Positions 1 to 8,604 of a DNA stretch of 64,000 nucleotides are shown piece after piece (positions within the stretch are counted from its first letter, which is position 1; each line of letters opens with the position of its first letter). Source of the DNA: Lactococcus sp. S-13. GTDB taxonomy: Bacteria; Bacillota; Bacilli; Lactobacillales; Streptococcaceae. The stretch is from the NCBI RefSeq assembly GCF_004210295.1, contig NZ_SDAK01000001.1:1550001-1614000 (forward strand), given 5' to 3'. The position numbers were made by a program, and so were the translations under genes. Below the pieces are notes generated by a model. That model made no database searches. It saw nothing but the letters and a program-made list of their open reading frames with translations, and was not told the DNA's origin.

Positions 1-46
1 CTCGAATTTCTTGACCTTTATTTGATGAAAGAAAGGATGTGATGTT

Positions 47-355
47 ATGGCTTTTTCTAATACACGGCGACGTTATGCGAGTTTTGACACGGTAGCGTCG
101 ATTCCCGGAGAGGTCATTGATGCCTTTTGGTTTATTATTGATTATCATCTCAAAGGGGTATTTTTGTTGGAGCCTGTGATCAATTTTGATCTTATCAATG
201 CTCAGGGCTTGCTCTCGATTCAATTTTCTCAAGGTAATAGTCCAACAAAGATTGTCGTTGATTTTGATTATCCTTTCAACCCAAAATGGCCAAGTGCCTA
301 TCGGGCGGTGGACAATATGGGCCGCGAAACAATCATGACGGCACGCGAAATGTGA
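47..355 (+). CDS. DUF960 family protein
   Basis: A 102-residue soluble protein of unknown function. The N-terminal block reading NTRRRYASFDTVASIPGEVI and the following Trp-rich stretch are characteristic of DUF960 proteins of staphylococci, streptococci and lactococci, and the length matches the family. There is no signal peptide or membrane segment. The start is supported by a GAAAGGATG-type ribosome site about 10 bases upstream. It is the only rightward gene here and converges on the metallophosphoesterase gene, sharing the bidirectional terminator between them. Family membership is by recognition; no biochemical role is known to me. Confidence 0.8.
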   Translation: MAFSNTRRRYASFDTVASIPGEVIDAFWFIIDYHLKGVFLLEPVINFDLINAQGLLSIQFSQGNSPTKIVVDFDYPFNPKWPSAYRAVDNMGRETIMTAREM

Positions 356-363
356 TTTTTGCC

Positions 364-379
364 AGAGAAAATGCTGACG
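364..379 (+). repeat. 16-bp interspersed repeat copy
   Basis: Exact copy of AGAGAAWWTRCTGACG just after the DUF960 stop. A partial opposite copy (CGTCAGTAAA) follows 9 bases later, so the pair could fold into a short hairpin ahead of the true terminator. Confidence 0.85.
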
Positions 380-407
380 TAAATTTTCGTCAGTAAAAAA
401 GTCAATA

Positions 408-442
408 AAAAAAGTCCGTCAGTAATTTTGACGGACTTTTTT
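408..442. terminator. Bidirectional intrinsic terminator
   Basis: Perfect 14-base arms (AAAAAAGTCCGTCA and its complement) around a 7-base loop. The A- and T-rich outer arms make it work in both directions, for the rightward DUF960 gene and the leftward phosphoesterase gene. It overlaps the phosphoesterase stop codon. Confidence 0.85.
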
Positions 443-1226
443 AAAGGTCATAATAAACAATTTCTGGTGGAACGCCAAAACGAATAGGCAAAAAGGTCAG
501 ACCAATGCCACAATTCACGTAAAGTCGCGTCCGCTCATTGAGCTGATAAATGCCTTTGTCAGCGCTGCTTGAACCATTATTGTGCAGGCGCCAATTACCC
601 AAACGAATCTGACCACCATGACTATGACCAGATAAAATCAAATCAAATTTGCTGACGGTTTTCATGTCCAAAACGGTGTCCGGCTCATGGATCAACAAGA
701 TTGAAAAATCTGATACTTCGGGTGCAAGTTCAAAATTGGGCTGACCTTCTCGCCAGTCATCCACGCCCGAAAGCGTGATTTTGCCTTGAGGAAGTTCCAG
801 CAAAACGCTGCTATTTTTCAAGACGACAAAGCCTGCTTTTTGCAAAAATTCTTCGACAAAAGCTGCCGATTTTTCTTCGTCAAAATCATGATTGCCCACG
901 ACCGCAAACTTGCCCAGCGGAGCGTCTAATGCTGACAATTGCGTCAGTAATTTCTCCCAATTTTTTCCCTTCGCCCAAGCCACCTTGTCAAACAAATCAC
1001 CAGAAAACACGATGATGTCTGGCTTTTCTAGCGTCATATTTTTGGCAAATTTTTTAAAACGACGATAAGTCGTGTGCCAAGTAAAATGTGTATCTGTAAA
1101 ATGAGCAATTTTCAGACCTTGCTGAGCGGTTATTTTGACTCGACGCACTTTCATCAAATGCGGCTCGACAAAAATGCCATACATCAGCAAAATCAAACCG
1201 ATTGCTCCTATCATCAATCCAATCAT
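441..1226 (-). CDS. Membrane-anchored metallophosphoesterase (YkuE/YaeI-like)
   Basis: A 261-residue calcineurin-type phosphoesterase. An N-terminal hydrophobic helix (about residues 1-20) is followed by the metal-binding blocks: DTHF (near 44-47), SGDLFDK, GNHDFDE and, near the C-terminus, GHSHGG. The family includes B. subtilis YkuE, a Tat-exported cell-wall-associated enzyme, and E. coli YaeI/LpxH-like phosphodiesterases; the substrate here is unknown. No twin-arginine motif is obvious, so the helix is probably a membrane anchor. The start has only a weak ribosome site (GGACAG). One copy of the interspersed 16-mer lies in the coding sequence at 942-957, read as the residues EKLLTQL. Confidence 0.85.
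   Translation of the reverse strand: MIGLMIGAIGLILLMYGIFVEPHLMKVRRVKITAQQGLKIAHFTDTHFTWHTTYRRFKKFAKNMTLEKPDIIVFSGDLFDKVAWAKGKNWEKLLTQLSALDAPLGKFAVVGNHDFDEEKSAAFVEEFLQKAGFVVLKNSSVLLELPQGKITLSGVDDWREGQPNFELAPEVSDFSILLIHEPDTVLDMKTVSKFDLILSGHSHGGQIRLGNWRLHNNGSSSADKGIYQLNERTRLYVNCGIGLTFLPIRFGVPPEIVYYDL
942..957 (-). repeat. 16-bp interspersed repeat copy inside a CDS
   Basis: CGTCAGTAATTTCTCC on the plus strand, 15 of 16 matches to the repeat. It lies within the phosphoesterase gene and is translated as EKLLT, between the GDLFDK and GNHD motifs. Confidence 0.75.
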
Positions 1227-1332
1227 CTGTCCATTTTAACATAAATTTACTGACAAAAACATCTTTTTCACTGACGAATCGCTCCGGACTCAACAAATCA
1301 ACAAACCCTTACGCTTACCACTGAAAAAAACG

Positions 1333-1348
1333 CGTCAGTAATTTCTCT
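1333..1348 (-). repeat. 16-bp interspersed repeat copy
   Basis: Exact copy (CGTCAGTAATTTCTCT on plus) in the gap between the phosphoesterase start and the rpsR terminator. Degenerate CTGAC-containing fragments lie near 1248 and 1271. I see no gene in 1227-1490. Confidence 0.85.
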
Positions 1349-1411
1349 ACAAAAAACCACCCCTCAAACTCGTGCAAAACAAGACCAGCTCACCAACGAA
1401 TAGAGCAAAAG

Positions 1412-1436
1412 AAAAAACCGCCTAGGCGGTTTTTTT
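1412..1436. terminator. Intrinsic terminator after rpsR
   Basis: AAAAAACCGCC and its exact complement around a 2-base centre, followed by a T run on both strands. It closes the leftward rpsF-ssb-rpsR operon. Confidence 0.85.
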
Positions 1437-1490
1437 ATATTCGCTTATGAACCCTACCGTAAGCGCCGAAGCACTAACGACTAGTGGTTT

Positions 1491-1736
1491 TTAGTTTTGG
1501 TCTTCAGCTACGAATGGAAGCAAAGCCATTACGCGCGCGCGTTTGATTGCGTTAACCACTTTACGTTGGTTTTTAGCAGATGTACCAGTCACGCGACGTG
1601 GCAAGATTTTACCACGTTCTGAGATGAAACGTTTCAAAAGTTCAGTGTCTTTGTAGTCAACGACTTCGATTTTGTTTGCAGCGATGAAGTCAACTTTTTT
1701 ACGGCGTTTGAAGCCGCCACGACGTTGTTGTGCCAT
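1491..1736 (-). CDS. rpsR: 30S ribosomal protein S18
   Basis: An 81-residue basic protein beginning [14 protein letters not shown]. It contains the S18 signature segment ([20 protein letters not shown], near residues 35-54) and the [12 protein letters not shown] helix. S18 binds S6 and the 16S rRNA platform in the small subunit. A longer reading frame exists upstream, but the start at 1736 is chosen because AAGGAG sits directly ahead of it and the N-terminus then matches the family. It is the last gene of rpsF-ssb-rpsR, 178 bases after ssb, and is followed by a strong terminator. Confidence 0.97.
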
Positions 1737-1914
1737 TTTATTTCTCCTTATATTATTTTTTAGATGTCCTATCAATTAAAGTTTTCTAGGATACGACGCT
1801 TTGTCGAAAAGCCAATTTTGCTTTTCTTAAAAAGCGAGTAAGACGTTAGGCAAAAGTTCCAAAGAATTTTGCCATCTTGTAATTAGGCGCTTTAGGGTCA
1901 ATTACAAGTACGTA

Positions 1915-2412
1915 TTAGAATGGAAGATCATCATCCGAAATTTCCATTGGTGAGCTGCCAAATGGGTCAGCATCACGCCCAAAATTATTCGGTGCTGCGT
2001 TAGTGTTCGCCTGCGGACGTGAATTGTTTGCAGATTGACTTGGTGCAGAATATGAACCAGTCGCTGCTCCACCACTCATACCGTCACGAGCAGACCGACT
2101 TTCCAACATTTGGAAACTCTCAGCCACAACCTCAGTCACATAAACACGTTGACCTTGTTGATTTTCATAGTTCCGCGTTTGAATACGCCCAGTAATTCCT
2201 ACCAACGCTCCTTTTTTAGCCCAATTTGCCAAATTTTCAGCTTGTTGGCGCCAAATCACACAGTTAATGAAATCAGCCTCACGCTCACCGTTCGCATTTT
2301 TAAATTGACGGTTAACCGCCAAAGAAAACGTAGCGACAGCTTGATTTTGAGGGGTATAACGAAGTTCAGGATCGCGAGTAATGCGTCCCACTAACACAAC
2401 ATTGTTTATCAT
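1915..2412 (-). CDS. ssb: Single-stranded DNA-binding protein
   Basis: A 165-residue SSB. The OB-fold domain covers about residues 1-105 ([20 protein letters not shown] at the start, later the block [20 protein letters not shown]). A flexible Ser/Asn/Gln-rich linker follows, and the protein ends in the acidic tip DDDLPF used to recruit repair and replication partners. The start has AGGAGAAG eight bases upstream. It sits between rpsF and rpsR, the standard Firmicutes order, and is cotranscribed with them. Confidence 0.97.
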   Translation of the reverse strand: MINNVVLVGRITRDPELRYTPQNQAVATFSLAVNRQFKNANGEREADFINCVIWRQQAENLANWAKKGALVGITGRIQTRNYENQQGQRVYVTEVVAESFQMLESRSARDGMSGGAATGSYSAPSQSANNSRPQANTNAAPNNFGRDADPFGSSPMEISDDDLPF

Positions 2413-2434
2413 AATGAACTTCTCCTAAAAGCTA

Positions 2435-2728
2435 TTAAGCTTCAACTTTAACGATCATGTGACGAAGAATGTCAAGATTGATCTTAGCAAGACGGTCAAA
2501 TTCGCTCAAAGCTTCTGAAGTTGTTTCAGCTTCAAAAGTAGCGATGTGGTACAAACCTTCGCGGAAATCGTTGATTTCGTAAGCGAGTTTACGTTTTTCC
2601 CAGTCTTTAGACTCAAGATTTACAGCACCGTTGTCAGTCAAGATTGCATCGAAACGTTCAACGAGGGCAGCTTTTGCTTCTTCTTCAATGTTTGGACGAA
2701 TAATGTAAAGAATTTCGTATTTTGTCAT
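2435..2728 (-). CDS. rpsF: 30S ribosomal protein S6
   Basis: A 97-residue protein starting [13 protein letters not shown]. It carries the S6 features: the [14 protein letters not shown] helix, [20 protein letters not shown] in the middle, and the terminal [11 protein letters not shown] strand. S6 pairs with S18 on the 16S platform. An in-frame extension upstream is not used, because an excellent AAAGGAGGAAAAATCAATG context marks 2728 as the start. It is first in the rpsF-ssb-rpsR operon, 22 bases before ssb. A GC-rich hairpin lies directly upstream in its leader. Confidence 0.97.
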   Translation of the reverse strand: MTKYEILYIIRPNIEEEAKAALVERFDAILTDNGAVNLESKDWEKRKLAYEINDFREGLYHIATFEAETTSEALSEFDRLAKINLDILRHMIVKVEA

Positions 2729-2749
2729 TGATTTTTCCTCCTTTTGGAC

Positions 2750-2800
2750 TAATGACGCAGGTCGAGCCCTGCGTAAGTTGTGAGTTTTTCCCACAGAGTT
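2750..2800 (-). promoter_or_regulatory. rpsF leader hairpins, possible S6:S18 autoregulatory leader
   Basis: The leader of rpsF contains a stable stem (ACGCAGG/CCTGCGT, 2755-2774 with a 6-base loop) and a second weaker stem just upstream (TGTGGG/CTCACA). Many bacteria have an rpsF leader that binds the S6:S18 complex and represses the operon. The position and stem fit that idea, but I did not recognise the full consensus, so this is a tentative call. Confidence 0.35.
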
Positions 2801-2830
2801 ATATTCTATCACTTTTTTTCATTTTTAGCA

Positions 2831-2870
2831 AGAGAATTTACTGACGAAAATTTCCGTCAGCATTTTCTCT
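2831..2870. repeat. Inverted pair of the 16-bp repeat
   Basis: AGAGAATTTACTGACG at 2831-2846 and CGTCAGCATTTTCTCT at 2855-2870, both exact, with an 8-base loop. The near-palindrome lies between the rpsF promoter region and the end of uppP. Confidence 0.9.
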
Positions 2871-2876
2871 GTAATG

Positions 2877-2910
2877 AAAAAAGTACCAAACTTTTCGTCA
2901 GTACTTTTTC
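2877..2910. terminator. Probable terminator after uppP
   Basis: AAAAAAGTAC pairs with GTACTTTTT across a 14-base loop and gives T runs on both strands. It follows the uppP stop on the minus strand by about 12 bases. Confidence 0.55.
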
Positions 2911-2921
2911 TTATCTCACGC

Positions 2922-3773
2922 TTAGAAAATCGCTTTGATTGCCGCATAGACGAGCAAAAGCGCGCCCAGAACAATCCGATATTTCCCAAAGAAAGTAAAA
3001 TCATGTTTTTTGACATAATCCATCAACCAGCGAATAGCCAGCATGGACACGAGAAAGGCCACCACAAAAGCGACAAGCAAAATCCCAAACTGACCAAAAT
3101 TCAAACCATTCCCATCTTTAAAGAAATGAACCAGCTTGATGAAACTCGCTCCAAACATAATCGGAATTCCAAGGAAGAAAGTAAACTCAGCCGCAACAGC
3201 CCGACTTACCCCAATCAAAAGCGCCCCAACAATCGTCGCTCCAGACCGTGACGTCCCAGGAATCAGCGACAAGACTTGGAAAAGTCCAATATACAGCGCC
3301 ATTTTATAAGGCAAGCGATCAATATTCGTAATTGAAAGTTCGTGATTTGGCACCCATTTGCGTTCGATGACAATGAAAGCCACCCCATAAATAATCAACA
3401 TTACCGCTACCGGTACAAACTGTTGAAAATGTGCCTCCAACCAATTATTCAAAGGCAAACCAATGATTGCCGCAGGCAAACAAGCAATCAAAACCTTGAC
3501 CCACAAGCGCCAAGTTAACTGAATTTCTCGTGGTGTTTTTTGTTTATTGGCTGGATTTAACTTATTAAAAGGATTCAATTTGTGGAAATACAGCACCACC
3601 ACAGACAAAATCGCCCCCAGCTGAATCACCACATTGAACATATCCTTGAAAGCTTGCGATTGATTGAGCTTGATAAATTCTTCAGCGATAATCAAATGCC
3701 CCGTTGACGAAATCGGCAGCCACTCTGTAATTCCTTCAATGATACCTAAAATAATTGCACGAATAAAATCCAT
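2922..3773 (-). CDS. uppP: Undecaprenyl-diphosphatase (BacA/UppP)
   Basis: A 283-residue polytopic membrane protein that dephosphorylates undecaprenyl pyrophosphate, recycling the lipid carrier of cell-wall synthesis and giving bacitracin tolerance. The two family signatures are present: [14 protein letters not shown] (near residues 14-27) and [10 protein letters not shown] (near 172-181), along with about eight hydrophobic helices. The start is preceded by CGAGGAG. The length is normal for the BacA family. It is a single gene between the rpsF leader and the lysine riboswitch. Confidence 0.97.
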   Translation of the reverse strand: MDFIRAIILGIIEGITEWLPISSTGHLIIAEEFIKLNQSQAFKDMFNVVIQLGAILSVVVLYFHKLNPFNKLNPANKQKTPREIQLTWRLWVKVLIACLPAAIIGLPLNNWLEAHFQQFVPVAVMLIIYGVAFIVIERKWVPNHELSITNIDRLPYKMALYIGLFQVLSLIPGTSRSGATIVGALLIGVSRAVAAEFTFFLGIPIMFGASFIKLVHFFKDGNGLNFGQFGILLVAFVVAFLVSMLAIRWLMDYVKKHDFTFFGKYRIVLGALLLVYAAIKAIF

Positions 3774-3923
3774 TAGTTACTCCTCGAAATTTCCAGTAAA
3801 AGCATCAAAACCATGACACCATCCTGTTGATATTTTGTCGTTCTTTTATAAGTATATCATAAAAAATCATCGAATAAAGCTCTAAAAAAGCCTGAATTAT
3901 TAGGAAAATCTGCATTTTTATTC

Positions 3924-3952
3924 TTGACATCTTTATATTTTTGCGCTAAAAT
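3924..3952 (+). promoter_or_regulatory. Promoter of the lysP leader
   Basis: TTGACA and TAAAAT separated by exactly 17 bases, about 15 bases upstream of the riboswitch aptamer. Confidence 0.8.
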
Positions 3953-3965
3953 TGCAATTAACACA

Positions 3966-4150
3966 TCGATAGAGGTCGCAACCAATATGAACCTACGCTG
4001 AGTTTGAGCAAAACACAGACGCGTACTTGGGGAGGAGAGGTTGCCGAAAGGGTTTTGTTGCTCAGCAAAATTCTTGGGCTAGTGAGGAAGACTCACTAGA
4101 CTGTCGCAAAGGATTATACTATGCGGGGGGCTATTCGTTCAGGAAAATCT
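3966..4150 (+). ncRNA. Lysine riboswitch (L box)
   Basis: The leader upstream of the lysine permease has the recognisable L-box landmarks in order: AGAGGTCGC near the 5' end, GGAGAGGTTGCCGAAAGG in the middle, the stem GCTAGTGAGGAAGACTCACTAG, and CTGTCGCAAAGGATTATAC near the 3' end. Lysine binding is expected to favour the terminator that follows, switching off uptake when lysine is plentiful. Boundaries are approximate. Confidence 0.9.
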
Positions 4151-4168
4151 TAAATTTTTCGTGCGTTT

Positions 4169-4197
4169 AGCAATCTACTGATAAGATTGCTTTTTTT
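4169..4197 (+). terminator. Riboswitch expression-platform terminator
   Basis: AGCAATCT pairs with AGATTGCT over a 7-base loop, followed by seven or more T. It lies between the L-box aptamer and the lysP ribosome site, so it is the likely regulated terminator. Confidence 0.85.
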
Positions 4198-4260
4198 GTT
4201 TTTTGCGGAATTATTTTTCAAGAAACAATCGGTGTTGAATAAAATTTAAGGAGTGAGAAA

Positions 4261-5745
4261 TTGGAAAATTCTCCACAAACAGAAAATACTCAAGTTAAAC
4301 GTAGCTTGAAACAGCGCCATCTCTCAATGATTGCGCTTGGAGGGACGATTGGTACAGGACTGTTCGTTGCTTCTGGAGCAACGATTTCACAAGCAGGGCC
4401 ATTTGGTTCACTCGTCGCTTACGCCGCGATTGGGATTATGGTTTATTTCTTGATGACTTCCCTTGGTGAAATGGCAAGCTACTTGCCAATCTCTGGCTCA
4501 TTTGCCACATTTGCTAGCCGTTATGTTGACAAAGCCTTTGGTTTTGCAATGGGGTGGAACTATTGGTTCAACTGTGCCATTACCGTTGCCGTCGAAATCG
4601 CCACCGTTGGTGTCGTCATGAAATTCTGGTTGCCTTCTGTTCCTACTTGGATCTGGTCAGCAATTGTCTTCACTCTTATTCTTGCCATCAACTTGACCTC
4701 AGCCCGCGCTTATGGCGAATGGGAATTTTGGATGGCACTTGTTAAAGTCGTGACCGTCATTGTCTTTCTTGCCATTGGTGTCCTTACAATTCTTGGCATT
4801 TTCTTCCACCAACCACACCTTAACGTGGCTCACAACCTTTCAGCCGGCGGAAACAATGGTTTCGTTGGTGGTGCAGGTGGAATGCTTGCCGTTCTCATGA
4901 TTGCAGGATTTTCTTTCCAAGGAACAGAAATCGTTGGTGTGACAGCTGGTGAAGCTGAAAATCCAGAAAAAACTGTTCCCCAAGCCATCAAATCCGTTTT
5001 CTGGCGTATCCTCATCTTCTACTTTGCAACAATTTTCATCATCGGTGCATTGATTTGGTATAAAGATCCAAACTTGCTCGCTGCTTCTACTGAAAACATC
5101 GCTGTTTCTCCATTCACTTTAGTTTTCCGTGACGCAGGACTTGCCGCTGCCGCCTCTGTCATGAACGCCGTAATCTTAACTTCTGTTATCTCAGCAGGTA
5201 ACTCTTGGCTCTACTCTGCATCACGTATGCTTTACAGCCTCTCTCTTGAAGGCTTCGCACCAAAAGTCTTTGGTAAAACGCATAAAGGAAATGGTATTCC
5301 TACGGCCGCTGTTTTAGTTACGGCTATCCTCGGACTGGCTGCCTTTATCACAAGTTTCTTTGGCCCTGAAGTATACCTCTACCTCGTTGCCGCTTCTGGA
5401 CTTTCTGGTTTCCTTGCTTGGGTCGGCATTGCCATCGCCCACTTCCGTTTCCGTCGTGCTTTTGTCAAACAGGGACATCACATTGACGAACTCGGGTACA
5501 AAGCACGTTGGTTCCCAGTTGGCCCAATCATTGCTCTCGTTATGTCAATCCTTATCATGCTTGGACAAAGTTATGGTACTACAAACTTCCATGGCACTAT
5601 CGCTCATTGGAACTGGACAGCCATTATCACAACTTACCTCGCTGTCCCACTCTTTCTCATCTTGTATTTTGGCTATAAACTGGTCAAACATTCAAAACTC
5701 ATCCCACTCGAAGAGGTTGATTTGGATCGCACTTACAATAAATAA
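4261..5745 (+). CDS. lysP: Lysine-specific permease
   Basis: A 494-residue APC-superfamily amino-acid permease with 12 predicted membrane helices. The family opening is visible: LKQRHLSMIALGGTIGTGLF near residues 16-35, then SLGEMASYLPISGSFATFA in the third helix and the FSFQGTEIVGVTAGEAENPE block near 220-239. Assignment to lysine rests on these motifs plus the lysine riboswitch upstream. The start codon is TTG, with AAGGAG seven bases ahead; no ATG in a suitable place has a better ribosome site. A terminator follows directly. Confidence 0.95.
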   Translation: MENSPQTENTQVKRSLKQRHLSMIALGGTIGTGLFVASGATISQAGPFGSLVAYAAIGIMVYFLMTSLGEMASYLPISGSFATFASRYVDKAFGFAMGWNYWFNCAITVAVEIATVGVVMKFWLPSVPTWIWSAIVFTLILAINLTSARAYGEWEFWMALVKVVTVIVFLAIGVLTILGIFFHQPHLNVAHNLSAGGNNGFVGGAGGMLAVLMIAGFSFQGTEIVGVTAGEAENPEKTVPQAIKSVFWRILIFYFATIFIIGALIWYKDPNLLAASTENIAVSPFTLVFRDAGLAAAASVMNAVILTSVISAGNSWLYSASRMLYSLSLEGFAPKVFGKTHKGNGIPTAAVLVTAILGLAAFITSFFGPEVYLYLVAASGLSGFLAWVGIAIAHFRFRRAFVKQGHHIDELGYKARWFPVGPIIALVMSILIMLGQSYGTTNFHGTIAHWNWTAIITTYLAVPLFLILYFGYKLVKHSKLIPLEEVDLDRTYNK

Positions 5746-5750
5746 AATAA

Positions 5751-5777
5751 AAAAACTGCTCTCTGAGCAGCTTTTTT
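5751..5777. terminator. Terminator between lysP and the leftward gene
   Basis: CTGCTC/GAGCAG stem with a 3-base loop, flanked by A5 and T6, so it can act in both directions. Confidence 0.8.
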
Positions 5778-6210
5778 ATTTTTCGATTTTTAAATCACGT
5801 TTGAATTTCTTTTCCGAATAAACCTCAAGAACTCCTAGGGGTGAAAGGACAAGATATTCGCCAATTTGCCCTACTGCTGGTACCCGAGCTTGGTTGACAA
5901 AGAGATAGATATTGTAAGGATAGGCTTTAGTAAAATTATCTGGTGCCGTATAAAGAAAGAGCCAAGATGTCGCTGGATTTGTGATGAGGTTTTCGACATT
6001 TGTCTTGTCCTCATCGTAAGTCACCGTGCTAGGCTTCGCTGCCATCCCCTCCTTGCGCAACTTGACTCTTTGGGCCAATTCCATGACTAGCTTACCACTC
6101 CATGAGAGTTGTTCATGTTCAAATGCTTCTAAAACCCAAGGTTCGTTTTCGGGCTTCTCAGTGGAAATTTGCCAGTAATTAACGATTGTGTCCCCTAATT
6201 TTGCTTTCAT
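5776..6210 (-). CDS. Hypothetical protein (144 aa)
   Basis: A soluble 144-residue protein I do not recognise. There is no signal peptide, membrane segment or cysteine motif. It has two Trp-containing segments (PENEPWVLEAFEHEQLSWSG near the N-terminus and TSWLFLYT in the middle) and a C-terminal half that looks beta-rich. The start has AAAGGA about 10 bases upstream. It follows a small membrane-protein gene by 34 bases on the same strand, and the two probably form a unit. Confidence 0.7.
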   Translation of the reverse strand: MKAKLGDTIVNYWQISTEKPENEPWVLEAFEHEQLSWSGKLVMELAQRVKLRKEGMAAKPSTVTYDEDKTNVENLITNPATSWLFLYTAPDNFTKAYPYNIYLFVNQARVPAVGQIGEYLVLSPLGVLEVYSEKKFKRDLKIEK

Positions 6211-6244
6211 TTTGTTGTTTTCCTTTCATGAAAATCCATATTTC

Positions 6245-6649
6245 TTAATTAAAACCTGCTAATAATCCCCACAAAACAGCGAATGCCCAGAATCCCCCAA
6301 ACATTTTACCAAAAAACGTGCCTGTCAGGCCGTTATATCTCCTCCATCTGGAGCTGCTACCATCCTTACGATTTGGCGGAGTCATAGTAAACCAAATGAC
6401 CCCGAAAGCCATAATGCAGCAAAAAGCAATCGCAAGAAGACTGATTCCCAGATGGAAAAAAGCGCCTTTGAAGAGAATAAAGCTACTTTCAAGGAGGTAG
6501 AGACCCAAAAAGCGAGTGGCAAATTTGCCTAGGTAATCATAAAGCGGAGCAAACTTTTTTTGAATGTTAAACAGCAAGAAAAGCGCAAAAAAGAAGAAAA
6601 ATAAGCTGACAATAGCGATAAGAAGAAATAAGAGAGAGAATTTAAACAT
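6245..6649 (-). CDS. Hypothetical membrane protein (134 aa)
   Basis: A 134-residue protein with about three hydrophobic segments: residues 3-27 (very Phe/Leu-rich), about 60-92, and 115-133. A basic, polar stretch containing PPNRKDGSSSRWRRYNG lies between the second and third. No family recognised. The start has an AAGGTAG-type site. It lies upstream of the 144-aa gene in the same direction. Nothing shows its role. Confidence 0.65.
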   Translation of the reverse strand: MFKFSLLFLLIAIVSLFFFFFALFLLFNIQKKFAPLYDYLGKFATRFLGLYLLESSFILFKGAFFHLGISLLAIAFCCIMAFGVIWFTMTPPNRKDGSSSRWRRYNGLTGTFFGKMFGGFWAFAVLWGLLAGFN

Positions 6650-6730
6650 GATTGCTCTACCTTTCTCAATAGACTGATTTTTCTGACAAGTTAGCGTTTT
6701 CTTTTTCTGGGATTATTATAGCACTCCAAA

Positions 6731-6763
6731 AATAAAAATGCAACATAAAATTGCATTTTTATT
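6731..6763. terminator. Terminator after dnaX
   Basis: AATAAAAATGCAA and its exact complement around a 7-base loop. The arms are AT-rich with T runs on both strands. It follows the dnaX stop on the minus strand. Confidence 0.75.
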
Positions 6764-6780
6764 ACTTTAATCTTGAGTTT

Positions 6781-8430
6781 TTAATCGTTTATTTCAATCA
6801 CTTTTTCTCCAAAGAGTTCCTTGGCTAGATTGATACTTTCATCAGCTGCTTCTGCTGGTTTTTCCTCTTCTTGAGGTTTTTCTGCTTTTAGGCTGGTGAC
6901 ATATTCACTACGTACCTCTTGCCAATCCGGCTCTGCCAAAGCAATGATTTCAGGGCTAAAGCCAACAATAGAGCTGAGGAGATTGCCACAAAAGAGTTGC
7001 AAATCTGCATTTTCACTGACTCTTTTGGCCAGATTTTCGTGTGGGAAAGTGACGACAACAAAATTTTCTGAGGCAGCCACTGGTGCTGTATTATTGAGCA
7101 GCGCGCGGTCTGCAGGTTTACTGACGGATGCGACAAGCTCTGGCCAAGCACTAAGGACTGCTTTTCGAGCGTCATTGGTCGCTTCAGCAAGCGCTTTGTA
7201 AATCAAATCTTTATTAAACACTGATTTTTTGCTGACGGAAATTTTCGTCAGCGTTTTTGGAGTTTGCGTCAGCATTTTCTCTGGTTGCGTCAGTGTTTGC
7301 GACTGATTTGAAGTGACTTGAGCTTTGAGTTGGGCGATTTCTGCTTTCAACTGCGCAATTTCTGCGCTCAATTGCGCTGGAATTTCTGCTGAACGAGCAG
7401 CTTGTAGTGGAGCTTCCTGTGCAAGGCGCATGGTCATTACATCTGCCGCAATTTTGGTCTGCGTCGTTTCTTTGATTGTTTTCAAACTTTCAATGGCAAT
7501 ATCAATCCATTTAAAAATCTGATTGCGGTCAAACGAAGTAGCTGTATCCAAAAGCAAATCACGGAAATAAGCCAGTAAATCCTCCGTGAAACGAAGCATA
7601 TTTTTACCCTCAGCAAAAATTTTATCCAGTTCAAGCAAAGCTTCGTTTTCATCATGTGCAGCAAGGGCTTGGACATAAGTCACCAAGGCGTCAGCCGCAA
7701 TTGACCCCGTCACCAACAAGGCATCTTCTTCTTGCAATTGACCTGCTGAAAAAGAGAGAGCTTGATCTAAAAGCGAGAGCGCATCGCGCATCCCCCCCTC
7801 AGCCGACTTGGCGATTACATCAAGGGCTTTTCCTTCAAAATCAACCTGTTCATCGGCTAAAACTTTTGCTAAATAGCCTCGAATATCTGCCGTCGTGATT
7901 GATTTGAATGCAAAACGTTGCACCCGCGAGATAATCGTCGCTGGGATTTTTTGCAGCTCTGTCGTTGCGAGAACAAAAACAACATTTTCTGTGGGTTCTT
8001 CGAGCGTTTTCAAGAGCGCATTAAAAGCACCCGTACTCAGCATATGCACCTCGTCGATGATGTAGACTTTATAGGTCGCTTGACTGGCGGCATAGGTGGA
8101 TTTATCACGAATTTCGCGAATTTCATCAACACCATTATTGGAGGCTGCATCAAGTTCAATCACGTCATCAAGGCTACCCTTGGTGATGGAATCACAAATA
8201 AAACAATTGTTACACGGCTCTCCGTCTACTTGATTAGGGCAGTTGATTGCTTTGGCAAATATTTTAGCTGCCGAGGTTTTTCCTGTCCCCCGTGGGCCTG
8301 AAAAGAGATAGGCGTGTGAGATTTGCTGATTGACAATCGCATTCTTCAACGTTGTCGCTACCACCTCTTGCCCAACCATTTCATCAAATCTTTGGCTGCG
8401 GTATTTTCTATATAATGCTTGGTATGCCAT
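6781..8430 (-). CDS. dnaX: DNA polymerase III subunit gamma/tau
   Basis: A 549-residue clamp-loader subunit that loads the beta clamp and bridges the polymerase cores. The N-terminal AAA+ module has Walker A GPRGTGKTS (near residues 45-53), the four-cysteine zinc region ending CNNCFIC, Walker B IIDEVHML, and the SRVQRF sensor/arginine-finger region. A linker rich in Gln and Lys (about 350-410) precedes the tau-specific C-terminal domain. The start at 8430 (MAYQALYRKYR) matches the family; the longer upstream frame has no support. One exact and several partial copies of the 16-bp repeat lie in the linker, translated as EKMLTQTPKTLTK. Confidence 0.97.
   Translation of the reverse strand: MAYQALYRKYRSQRFDEMVGQEVVATTLKNAIVNQQISHAYLFSGPRGTGKTSAAKIFAKAINCPNQVDGEPCNNCFICDSITKGSLDDVIELDAASNNGVDEIREIRDKSTYAASQATYKVYIIDEVHMLSTGAFNALLKTLEEPTENVVFVLATTELQKIPATIISRVQRFAFKSITTADIRGYLAKVLADEQVDFEGKALDVIAKSAEGGMRDALSLLDQALSFSAGQLQEEDALLVTGSIAADALVTYVQALAAHDENEALLELDKIFAEGKNMLRFTEDLLAYFRDLLLDTATSFDRNQIFKWIDIAIESLKTIKETTQTKIAADVMTMRLAQEAPLQAARSAEIPAQLSAEIAQLKAEIAQLKAQVTSNQSQTLTQPEKMLTQTPKTLTKISVSKKSVFNKDLIYKALAEATNDARKAVLSAWPELVASVSKPADRALLNNTAPVAASENFVVVTFPHENLAKRVSENADLQLFCGNLLSSIVGFSPEIIALAEPDWQEVRSEYVTSLKAEKPQEEEKPAEAADESINLAKELFGEKVIEIND
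7229..7282 (-). repeat. 16-bp repeat copies in the dnaX linker
   Basis: An exact copy (CGTCAGCATTTTCTCT on plus) at 7267-7282, with partial CTGACG/CGTCAG cores near 7231, 7247 and 7288. All fall in codons about 377-400 of dnaX, between the clamp-loader and tau domains. Confidence 0.85.
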
Positions 8431-8527
8431 ATTTTCTTTCTCTTTTTTGAATACTTGCTGATTTGCAACCTTCACTATATTTCGGTGCAAAAAGACAGCT
8501 GTTTCAAGTCTTTGGCTGCGGTATTTT
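8385..8527. repeat. 23-bp direct repeat at the dnaX 5' end
   Basis: A 23-base segment containing TCTTTGGCTGCGGTATTTT occurs at 8385-8407, inside dnaX codons about 8-15, and again at 8505-8527 upstream of the gene, exactly 120 bases away with one mismatch. The outer copy is not translated. It looks like a fragment duplicated from the gene start. Confidence 0.7.
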
Positions 8528-8604
8528 ATTTTTCGATATCGTAAGCTACGAGGCTAAAGCACGCGTGGCCTGACTTGCTCTTCACTGTGCGTTTTGCTGA
8601 AAAT

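Noticed and set aside
2110-2394. Rightward open frame opposite ssb
   Set aside because: Antisense shadow of the ssb gene with no ribosome site and no recognisable protein.
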